Made by a program: the position numbers and the translations under genes. Positions 1 through 5,157 of a DNA stretch of 8,229 bases are shown here, one piece after another. The stretch is from assembly GCA_023489135.1 (NCBI GenBank), contig JAMDCE010000120.1, positions 1 through 8,229 of the forward strand. Direction: 5' to 3'. The stretch comes from Chloroflexota bacterium (GTDB lineage: Bacteria > Chloroflexota > Chloroflexia > JAMDCE01). Every line of letters begins with the position of its first letter. The stretch's first letter is position 1. The notes beneath the pieces are model-generated. The model searched no databases, was not told the DNA's origin, and saw only the letters and a list, made by a program, of their open reading frames with translations.

Positions 1-2
1 TA

Positions 3-1799
3 ATGCAGGACAGACCCTTCACCGTATTCCCAGCCCTTAAGAAGCGCAATCCTAGCCGGACTATGGCCCTGGGGTTTGGAACGGCCGTTGTCGTCGTTTT
101 GGTCGTGTTGGGTCTGGGCCTGACGATCTTCGACCTGGCCTACTCCGATCGAATATACCCGGGAGTGCGCGTTCTGAACGTCGACGTCGGGGGGCTAACC
201 AAAGACAAAGCGATTGAGGTTCTGGGAGACCATTTGAAGAACTACAGCGCTAGCCCTGTCACTCTGACGTTTGAGGGGCGTGAATGGAGACCATCCCCCG
301 ATCAGATAGGAGTCCAGGTCGACGTGGAATCAACCGTCAGCGATGCCATAGCCGTTGGGCGGCAAGGAGGATTTACTGAATCTCTCGGCGAGAAGACCAA
401 GGCCTGGCAGAGCGGGGCGTCCATACCCCTATCGGTACGGATGGATCCGAAGAAAGTCCAGGAATACCTCGCTGGCGTGGCCAACGAAATAGACCGTCCC
501 ACCGTGGAAGGAGTAGTGTGGCTCGAGAGTCTGGAGGTGCGCACCCGAGCCGCTCAACCGGGACAGAAACTGGATGTTCCAGCGGCCGAGGAGGCGGTTA
601 GACTCTCCCTGTCGACGCTCTCCGCTGAGAAGATCCCACTCAGAGTTGAGCCACTAAACCCGGTGATCGCGGACGAGGAAGTGGCCAGGGCAAAGACGGT
701 GCTCTCGAACACGGTCGGTGGGCCATTTACCTTGACCTACGCCGACCGGAAATGGACGCTAGAGCGGAACGACATCGCCAGCCTGGTTGAGGTAAATGCG
801 AACGAGTCAGGGAAAGGCCAGAAGCATATCACCATCGATTTCAATCGGGATAAGCTTCATGAATTGGCCGGGCGCATCGCCAAGGAAATCAACCGGAATC
901 CGCGAGACGCTCGTTTTCAGTGGAACGGGGGAAGCCTGAGCCCTATATGGGAGAGTCAGGACGGCTGGACCGTGGATGAAGAGGCGACGGTAGAGGCGCT
1001 GACCAAACAGCTTCCCACGGAGGCGCGCGACCTGACCCTACCTGTGAAGGTCACTAATCCGGCGGTTTCTTCACAAGACGTCGCCTCCCTGGGGATCAAA
1101 GAACTTATCGGCGAAGGCAAGTCCAGCTTCGTGGGTTCCATTGAATCTCGGGCGACCAACATCAAAGTAGCGGCGGGCTACCTTCACGGCGCGGTGATTC
1201 CACCTGGCGAGGTTTTCTCCTTCAACGACACCATCGGCCCTATCACCAAGGAAGCTGGCTACGTCGAAGGCTTGACCATAGCGGCCGATGCAACGGTTCC
1301 GGACGTGGGCGGAGGCGTTTGCCAGGTATCCACCACCACCTGGCGCGCGTCCTTCTGGAGCGGCCTGCCGACCGTCGAGCGAAACAACCATCTTTACCGG
1401 GTTGGCTGGTACGAGCAGATGGGTGAGCCAGTTGGCTTCGACGCCGCTATTTACCAGCCCTACGCCGACCTCAAATTCAAGAACAACACGTCGGCCTACA
1501 TCCTCATCCAGACCTCCGTGGAGGACAGCATTCTGGTCGTCAGTTTCTACGGCACCAAGCCCGGGTGGGAGGTGGAATTGGGCGGACCGGTCATCGGCAG
1601 GCGCACTCCCCCGCCCGCCGACGTCTATGAGACCGACCCCAAGCTCGAGAAGGGGACCAAGAAGCAGGTCGAATGGGCCAAGGAGGGCCTGGAGGTGACC
1701 ATCACGCGCAAGGTATCCAAGGACGGGGAGGTCATTCGGACCGACGAATTCCCTAGCGTGTTCAAGGCCTGGCCGAACAAGTTCTTGGTTAATCCTTAG
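3..1799 (+). CDS. VanW family protein with peptidoglycan-binding-like modules and G5-like C-terminus
   Basis: Probable cell-envelope protein of 598 aa, anchored by one N-terminal membrane segment (about residues 21-43) with a basic flank (KKRNPSR) before it. The outer part starts with IYPGVRVLNVDVGGL at 51-65, typical of YoaR/VanW-type proteins. Two putative peptidoglycan-binding (PG_binding_4-like) modules follow, roughly 51-135 and 242-330, each with an LT(F/Y)..R.W strand. The VanW domain spans about 368-500 and carries its hallmark segments IPPGEVFSFNDTIGP (399-413) and GGGVCQVSTT (436-445, Cys440). The tail, about 530-595 (VTITRKVSKDGEVIRTDEF), resembles a G5 domain. The biochemical role of VanW is not established; the name comes from vanB-type vancomycin-resistance clusters, but no resistance genes are here, so a general wall function is more likely. 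The ATG lies 3 bases into the window, so no ribosome binding site can be seen and the true start could lie upstream; the ATG at 63 is unlikely because it would remove the basic flank. Confidence 0.85.
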   Translation: MQDRPFTVFPALKKRNPSRTMALGFGTAVVVVLVVLGLGLTIFDLAYSDRIYPGVRVLNVDVGGLTKDKAIEVLGDHLKNYSASPVTLTFEGREWRPSPDQIGVQVDVESTVSDAIAVGRQGGFTESLGEKTKAWQSGASIPLSVRMDPKKVQEYLAGVANEIDRPTVEGVVWLESLEVRTRAAQPGQKLDVPAAEEAVRLSLSTLSAEKIPLRVEPLNPVIADEEVARAKTVLSNTVGGPFTLTYADRKWTLERNDIASLVEVNANESGKGQKHITIDFNRDKLHELAGRIAKEINRNPRDARFQWNGGSLSPIWESQDGWTVDEEATVEALTKQLPTEARDLTLPVKVTNPAVSSQDVASLGIKELIGEGKSSFVGSIESRATNIKVAAGYLHGAVIPPGEVFSFNDTIGPITKEAGYVEGLTIAADATVPDVGGGVCQVSTTTWRASFWSGLPTVERNNHLYRVGWYEQMGEPVGFDAAIYQPYADLKFKNNTSAYILIQTSVEDSILVVSFYGTKPGWEVELGGPVIGRRTPPPADVYETDPKLEKGTKKQVEWAKEGLEVTITRKVSKDGEVIRTDEFPSVFKAWPNKFLVNP

Positions 1800-1901
1800 A
1801 CATTCAGATGCCTCTGTCGTAAGAGCGAACTTTCCAAATTCAGTTAGCGTCCCTCCCGCCTGAACCGCCTAGCGAAGAGAGTGTGATATGGGTGAAGTGC
1901 G

Positions 1902-1968
1902 GGGGTTATGGGTTATGGATTGGAGGCTACGATGTCTTCTCATCCTTTGGCGTTTAACCCTTAACCCC
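1902..1968. repeat. Telomere-like G-rich/C-rich inverted repeat, copy 1
   Basis: GGGGTTATGGGTTA (1902-1915) pairs with TAACCCTTAACCCC (1955-1968) at 13 of 14 positions, with a T-T mismatch at 1909/1961 and a 39-base loop. The C-rich arm continues into a further CTAACC (to 1973). On the minus strand it reads as spaced GG/GGGG/GGG runs separated by TTA or TTAA, so it could also form a G-rich secondary structure. The C-rich arm is closely matched by 4094-4112 on the far side of the glycosidase gene. No T-run follows, so it is not a classical terminator. Confidence 0.6.
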
Positions 1969-1981
1969 TAACCTGTAGTCC

Positions 1982-2007
1982 CTGGGCTCTCTTGCTGGGC
2001 CCTCTTG
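1982..2007. repeat. 13-bp tandem direct repeat
   Basis: CTGGGCTCTCTTG (1982-1994) is followed directly by CTGGGCCCTCTTG (1995-2007), 12 of 13 identical. It overlaps the -35 region of the weak promoter candidate, so it could be a two-site binding element, or simply a small slippage duplication. Confidence 0.5.
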
Positions 2008-2020
2008 TTTATGGTAAGGT
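1992..2020 (+). promoter_or_regulatory. Weak sigma-70-like promoter candidate for the glycosidase gene or its leader RNA
   Basis: TTGCTG (1992-1997), a 17-base spacer, then TAAGGT (2015-2020). Each box matches only three of six consensus positions, so sequence alone is weak support. The predicted start, about 2026-2028, falls just before the first stem of the structured block at 2033, which gives modest positional support. Confidence 0.25.
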
Positions 2021-2032
2021 ATGCCGACCGCC

Positions 2033-2221
2033 AGCGCCTGCCTCGTAAGGCGCACGTGGCGCTTGCCTAGGCTGGACTTAGGACCCGGACTGCTGTGAGT
2101 GGCGACGAGGGAATCCAAAGGAGGTGATGGCGCACCAGGATAAGGGCGAAGAGGCAAGCGCCCAACGCCCGTCTCTGCCAGAACTAGTGAGGCCGCGGCG
2201 GCAATAGCCGTGGTCAGACGG
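2033..2221 (+). ncRNA. Candidate structured RNA or 5' leader, class not recognised
   Basis: Four nested or stacked stems can be read directly. GCGCCT (2034-2039) pairs with AGGCGC (2048-2053). GGCGCTTGCCT (2058-2068) pairs perfectly over 11 bp with AGGCAAGCGCC (2152-2162), and after a two-base bulge CGT (2055-2057) continues with ACG (2165-2167). CCGTCT (2169-2174) pairs with AGACGG (2216-2221). GGCCGCGGC (2191-2199) pairs with GCCGTGGTC (2207-2215) with two G-T wobbles around a 7-base loop. Inside the long stem are smaller pairings, 2113-2116 with 2138-2141 and 2123-2126 with 2133-2136. The stems abut one another, as in a folded RNA. It ends 63 bases before the glycosidase start codon, so a cis-acting leader is most plausible; a free-standing RNA is possible. 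I compared it from memory with cobalamin, cyclic di-AMP, cyclic di-GMP, T-box, SRP, tmRNA and RNase P RNAs and found no convincing match. Strand is assumed from the neighbouring gene. Confidence 0.45.
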
Positions 2222-2266
2222 AGAGAATCGTGGGCTTCCCCTTCTGCTGTAGCCCAGAATACCTTG

Positions 2267-2274
2267 AAGGAGAG
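2267..2274 (+). promoter_or_regulatory. Ribosome binding site of the glycosidase gene
   Basis: AAGGAGAG lies 10 bases before the ATG at 2285. Together with the signal peptide that begins exactly at this ATG, it decides the start over the in-frame GTG at 2210, which lies inside the structured block and would add 25 residues before the signal peptide. Confidence 0.75.
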
Positions 2275-2284
2275 TCAACCAACG

Positions 2285-4000
2285 ATGAGAAGAATTACCA
2301 GCTTGATATTCGCTCTAGTGCTGGTTTTCACGGCTGTACCGTGGGCCGGCTCGGCGATGGCAGCCAGTGGGAAGGTCAGATACTTTCCCGAAACCGGTCA
2401 CAATGTCATCTACGGCTTTCTCACCTACTGGAATAATCACGGCGGTCTCGACCGGTTTGGCTTCCCTATTACGGAAGAATTCCAGCAGGTGTCTCCTACT
2501 GACGGCAAGACCTACACCGTCCAGTTTTTCGAGCGGGCCGTCTTCGAGTACCACCCCGAGTTCGCTCCCGGACCTTACGAGACCGAGCTCCGACTTCTGG
2601 GTAGTCTCACTACCCAGGGGAGGACAGACCCGGGTTTCCAGCCTACCACTCCCTTTACTAGCACCAACGACCGCTGGTATTTCTCGCAAACCGGACATGG
2701 CCTCAGCTTTGGATTCAAGAACTACTGGCTGGCTAACGGTGGCCTGGATATGTTTGGCTATCCGCTTTCCGAGGAGTTCAGCGAAGTCTCGCCGACCGAT
2801 GGCAAGACCTACACGGTGCAGTATTTTGAGCGAGCTCGCTTCGAATATCATCCCGAATTTGCGCCTGGACCGTATGAGACAGAGATGGGTTTGCTGGGCT
2901 CTGAACATGCCAGGACTTCCAGCTTGCCAGACTCTTTGCTGCAGCGGGTCGACCCCATCCCTTCGCCCGATACGCCTCCCCCCTTCCCCTTGAAGGGCCC
3001 CTCCATAGGCTACGGTATGAACGCGCAACTGTTCTATGTGGATCGCGGTCGCGTTCTGGGCCTGCTCAAGGACGCCGGATTCGGTTGGGTGAAGCAGCAG
3101 GTGACTTGGTATGACATCGAAGGTTCGAGAGGTCAATACTCCTGGGGCGAGTTGGATCGCGTCGTCAACGACGCTTACGGCGCTGGAGTCAAGCTGATCC
3201 TTAGCGTTACCAGAGCACCTTCGTGGGCAACCAGCGACGGCGGGCACGGCATGCCGGCTGACCCCGCCGACCTTGGTAATTTCATGCAAGCGATGGCCAC
3301 GCACTACCAGGGCAAAGTGGCCGCCTACGAGATCTGGAATGAGCAGAACACCGGCGGTGAGACCAATGGCCACGTAGACGCTGGACGATACGTCGAGTTG
3401 CTTAAGGCAGGCTTCACGGGGGTCAAGGCCGGCGATCCTTGGGCCATCGTGCTGTATGGAGGCTTAACTCCCACGGGCGTGAATGATCCCGCGGTAGCCA
3501 TCGATGACAAGGTCTTCCTGGGTCAGACCTACCAATACCAGAACGGTGTGGTCAAGAACTACTTCGATGCGTTGGGGGCTCACCCCGGGAGCAACAGTAA
3601 CTCGCCTGACCAGTTCTGGCCAGACAATCCGGGACCATACGGGTGGTCCAATGACCGAAGCTTCTACTTCCGCCGAGTCGAAGACCTCAGGGACGTAATG
3701 GTCCAGTACGGCGACGGCAACAAGCAAATCTGGCTCACCGAGTTTGGCTGGACGACGGCCAACCAGGCACCTGGTTACGAATATGGGCAGTACATCAGCG
3801 ATGACCTTCAGGCGCAGTATCTCGTCCGCGCCTATGAGAAGGCTGTGTCCGAGTATCCCTGGATGGGTGTGATGAGTCTGTGGAACTTGAATTTCTCTAC
3901 CATAGTCCCGGCTTCTGACGAGAAGGCACCTTGGAGCATCATTCGGGGGGACTGGAGCCTTCGGCCGGCTTACACCGCGTTGAAGAACATGCCCAAGTAG
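2285..4000 (+). CDS. Secreted glycoside hydrolase (clan GH-A type) with two N-terminal surface repeats
   Basis: Protein of 571 aa, predicted to be exported and to hydrolyse a polysaccharide or glycoconjugate outside the membrane. Residues 1-26 are a signal peptide (MRR, a hydrophobic core, cleavage probably after AMA at 24-26). Two copies of a roughly 75-residue module follow at 33-107 and 132-206, spaced 99 residues apart; both contain (Y)F..TGH, YW..(N/H)GGLD.FG(F/Y)P, VSPTDGKTYTVQ(F/Y)FERA and FEYHPEFAPGPYETE. Such modules are frequent in exported Chloroflexota proteins and resemble LGFP-type repeats, so wall or surface attachment is likely but unproven. A Pro-rich linker (about 220-238) leads to a TIM-barrel-like domain, 240-571. 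There NEQN (Glu353) fits the acid/base after a beta-4 strand (YEIWNEQN) and WLTEFGW (Glu486) fits the nucleophile, a layout seen in GH39, GH5 and related families. The exact family and substrate (xylan, glucan, arabinoside or wall polymer) cannot be told from sequence alone. The gene has its own long leader and is not tightly coupled to its neighbours. Confidence 0.85.
   Translation: MRRITSLIFALVLVFTAVPWAGSAMAASGKVRYFPETGHNVIYGFLTYWNNHGGLDRFGFPITEEFQQVSPTDGKTYTVQFFERAVFEYHPEFAPGPYETELRLLGSLTTQGRTDPGFQPTTPFTSTNDRWYFSQTGHGLSFGFKNYWLANGGLDMFGYPLSEEFSEVSPTDGKTYTVQYFERARFEYHPEFAPGPYETEMGLLGSEHARTSSLPDSLLQRVDPIPSPDTPPPFPLKGPSIGYGMNAQLFYVDRGRVLGLLKDAGFGWVKQQVTWYDIEGSRGQYSWGELDRVVNDAYGAGVKLILSVTRAPSWATSDGGHGMPADPADLGNFMQAMATHYQGKVAAYEIWNEQNTGGETNGHVDAGRYVELLKAGFTGVKAGDPWAIVLYGGLTPTGVNDPAVAIDDKVFLGQTYQYQNGVVKNYFDALGAHPGSNSNSPDQFWPDNPGPYGWSNDRSFYFRRVEDLRDVMVQYGDGNKQIWLTEFGWTTANQAPGYEYGQYISDDLQAQYLVRAYEKAVSEYPWMGVMSLWNLNFSTIVPASDEKAPWSIIRGDWSLRPAYTALKNMPK
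2381..2902 (+). repeat. Two coding repeats of the surface module in the glycosidase
   Basis: The two copies run 2381-2605 and 2678-2902, a period of 297 bases. The stretches encoding VSPTDGKTYTVQ and FEYHPEFAPGPYETE are identical in protein, while many third codon positions differ. This indicates an old duplication kept by selection on the protein, not a recent DNA-level expansion. Confidence 0.85.
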
Positions 4001-4021
4001 GGGTGCGGCAAGCCGTAATAA

Positions 4022-4064
4022 GCGTTCACAATCGGGAAGGGCAGCGCAGGCACGCTGAGAACGC
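4022..4064 (+). other. Nested hairpin after the glycosidase gene
   Basis: GCGTTC (4022-4027) pairs with GAACGC (4059-4064), and inside it CAGCG (4042-4046) pairs with CGCTG (4053-4057) around a 6-base loop. It begins 22 bases after the stop codon. There is no T-run, so it may protect the 3' end of the transcript or assist termination; an intrinsic terminator is not supported. Confidence 0.3.
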
Positions 4065-4075
4065 AGAGGGAGGCC

Positions 4076-4112
4076 GGGGTTAGGTAGCCTTTCTAACCCT
4101 TAGCCCCAACCC
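4076..4112. repeat. Telomere-like G-rich/C-rich inverted repeat, copy 2
   Basis: GGGTTAG (4077-4083) pairs perfectly with CTAACCC (4093-4099) around a 9-base loop. The following TAACCCTTAGCCCCAACC (4094-4111) matches TAACCCTTAACCCCTAACC (1955-1973) with one substitution and one missing base, and the similarity continues into a TGTAGT/CGTGGT segment. The element therefore occurs on both sides of the glycosidase gene, both times as a G-rich arm followed by a C-rich arm, but with a much shorter loop here. Confidence 0.55.
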
Positions 4113-4155
4113 GTGGTGAACGACTACGGACCTTGCTTCTACAAATAATGCTTCC

Positions 4156-4184
4156 TTGACGAACTGGTTGGAGATCGTTATGAT
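4156..4184 (+). promoter_or_regulatory. Sigma-70-like promoter of the glycosyltransferase gene
   Basis: TTGACG (4156-4161, five of six consensus) and TATGAT (4179-4184, five of six consensus) are separated by the ideal 17 bases. The predicted transcript would start near 4190-4192 and reach the GTG start codon after about 40 bases. The spacer and -10 box lie inside a long palindrome, which suggests the promoter is regulated. Confidence 0.65.
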
Positions 4185-4198
4185 TTCCAACCAGTTCG
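4160..4198. promoter_or_regulatory. 39-bp near-perfect palindrome over the promoter, candidate operator
   Basis: CGAACTGGTTGGA (4160-4172) is the exact reverse complement of TCCAACCAGTTCG (4186-4198). The symmetry continues inward with a G-T wobble (4173/4185), ATC with GAT (4174-4176 with 4182-4184), and a second wobble (4177/4181), leaving TTA at the centre. It touches the last bases of the -35 box and covers the spacer and the -10 box, the usual place for a repressor site. A terminator is unlikely because no T-run follows. The cognate regulator is not in the window. Confidence 0.6.
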
Positions 4199-4218
4199 AG
4201 TCGTGAAAAGCGGCCTAC

Positions 4219-4223
4219 GGAGG
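4219..4223 (+). promoter_or_regulatory. Ribosome binding site that selects a GTG start for the glycosyltransferase
   Basis: GGAGG sits 5 bases before the GTG at 4229. The next in-frame ATG at 4241 would be 17 bases away, too far, so the GTG is preferred. Confidence 0.75.
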
Positions 4224-4228
4224 AAACG

Positions 4229-5053
4229 GTGATCGACGGGATGATCTCTCTAATCTTGCCGGCTCATAACGAGGAGCCCAACATTGGTCCCGTCGTGGAG
4301 GCGGCCAGTGGTGTCTTGCCCGAGGTCTTCCGGGACTATGAAGTGATAATTGTCGATGATGGTAGCCACGACAGCACACCCCGCATCGCGGACGAAGTGG
4401 CCGCGGGCAACCCGCACGTCAAGGTTGTTCACCACCCGCACAATCGTGGTTACGGCGCGGCTTTGACTTCTGGTTTCAGAGCGGCTAGCGGCGATTACTG
4501 GATGTTTATGGATTCTGATCGCCAGTTTGACATACGTGACGTTTCCAGGCTCGCCCCCTACGTTAGCAGATACGACATCGTCGCCGGTTATCGGATGAAG
4601 CGCAACGATCCACACCACCGGTTCATCATCGGTTCCACGTTCAACAGGGTGGTTCGGATCCTTTTCGGAATTAAGGTCAAGGACATCGACTGTGGCTTCA
4701 AGATATTCCGGGCTGATGTGCTCCGCAACATGGATTTGAAGTCTCCCGGAGCGCTCATTAACACCGAGATACACGCCAAGGCCATCAGCCAAAGGCGAAG
4801 CTTGTTCGAGGTGGGCGTCAACCACTATCCCAGATTGGAGGGCGAGCAATCGGGGGCAAGCCTCAAGGTAGTGTCGCGAGCGATGACCGAGACGATCAAG
4901 CTCTGGTGGCGGATGCGAAATTACGTTCCACCCAATCAACCTGGTGCGGGGAGAGAGCGTGGAGGGCTCTCACTGTTCAGGGCCGGCGCTTTATTGGCCG
5001 CGAGTGCCGCGGGGTTTGCCGTGATGCGGAAGATGCTTCATCGAGGTAAGTAA
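4229..5053 (+). CDS. Family 2 glycosyltransferase, polyprenyl-phosphate sugar transferase type
   Basis: Protein of 274 aa with a GT-A fold of the dolichyl/polyprenyl-phosphate mannose or glucose synthase group. It is expected to move a sugar from a nucleotide donor, probably to a lipid-phosphate carrier at the inner face of the membrane. The start SLILPAHNEE (7-16) is the classic first strand, VDDGS (42-46) binds the nucleotide, NRGYGAAL (72-79) follows as usual in this group, and MDSD (94-97) is the metal-binding DxD. Further on, DIDCGFK, NTE (178-180) and HYPR...SGAS (199-211) match the conserved acceptor-side segments of the family. Residues 247-266 form one short hydrophobic stretch with basic residues after it, a possible membrane anchor; the paired or multiple helices of larger family members are absent. 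The donor sugar and the acceptor cannot be determined here. The gene has its own promoter and palindrome, and ends 104 bases before argS. Confidence 0.85.
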   Translation: MIDGMISLILPAHNEEPNIGPVVEAASGVLPEVFRDYEVIIVDDGSHDSTPRIADEVAAGNPHVKVVHHPHNRGYGAALTSGFRAASGDYWMFMDSDRQFDIRDVSRLAPYVSRYDIVAGYRMKRNDPHHRFIIGSTFNRVVRILFGIKVKDIDCGFKIFRADVLRNMDLKSPGALINTEIHAKAISQRRSLFEVGVNHYPRLEGEQSGASLKVVSRAMTETIKLWWRMRNYVPPNQPGAGRERGGLSLFRAGALLAASAAGFAVMRKMLHRGK

Positions 5054-5080
5054 TCAATAGCCTCCGACGCGATTTGACTG

Positions 5081-5086
5081 TATAAT
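5081..5086 (+). promoter_or_regulatory. argS: Consensus -10 box upstream of argS
   Basis: TATAAT matches the consensus perfectly and lies 72 bases before the preferred argS start codon. No good -35 box is found 16-18 bases upstream (TAGCCT at 17), so activator help or a different spacing would be needed. It could drive argS and the downstream aminotransferase as one unit. Confidence 0.4.
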
Positions 5087-5157
5087 ACAGGAACACAGTT
5101 CGAAGGCAGAGTGCGAGATACATCGTTTCGTGCTCCCTTTTTTCTTTGGAGAGGATT

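Larger units (their letters stand above)
1800..2284. other. Long intergenic region between the VanW gene and the glycosidase gene
   Basis: 485 bases with no convincing protein gene. The first 100 bases (1800-1900) show nothing recognisable, including no U-tract terminator after the VanW gene. After that come a telomere-like inverted repeat (1902-1968), a 13-bp tandem repeat (1982-2007), a weak promoter candidate (1992-2020) and a block rich in long complementary stems (2033-2221). The last 63 bases contain only the ribosome binding site of the next gene. The length and the base pairing suggest the glycosidase gene has a long structured leader, or that a separate small RNA lies here. Confidence 0.7.

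Noticed and set aside
1288..1698. Plus-strand 136-codon frame inside the VanW gene
   Set aside because: Wrong-frame reading rich in Arg, Ser and Pro, overlapping the VanW domain; no domain of its own.
2040..2053. Cyclic di-AMP (ydaO-type) riboswitch, suggested by CCTCGTAAG
   Set aside because: In that class this segment comes at the end, after GGGGGACC and GGGGTGAATCC boxes; here it comes first and those boxes are missing.
2094..2170. Cobalamin riboswitch, suggested by TGTGAGT and AGGGAATCC as in btuB leaders
   Set aside because: The later conserved boxes, including the GCCACTG core and the B12 box, are not found, and the enclosing stem does not fit that architecture.
1954..2278. Two minus-strand frames of about 66 codons in the intergenic region
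   Set aside because: Composition looks like translated structured DNA, with no homology recognised; the stems at 2033-2221 explain the region better.
2210..2284. Upstream GTG start for the glycosidase
   Set aside because: It would put 25 polar residues before a textbook signal peptide, and it lies in the structured block; the ATG at 2285 has AAGGAGAG upstream.
2315..3373. Open frame of 352 codons on the minus strand opposite the glycosidase gene
   Set aside because: It lies wholly opposite a clearly functional gene, has no recognisable domain, and reads as the mirror of a GC-rich coding sequence.
4250..4939. Minus-strand frame of 229 codons opposite the glycosyltransferase
   Set aside because: No domain motifs; the plus-strand frame contains all family 2 glycosyltransferase signatures.
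5074..5079. TTGACT as the -35 box of argS
   Set aside because: It is only one base from the TATAAT box, and no good -10 lies 17 bases downstream.
5146..5157. TTG at 5146 as the argS start
   Set aside because: No ribosome binding site precedes it, whereas GGAG at 5149-5152 is well placed for the TTG at 5158. It cannot be fully excluded.
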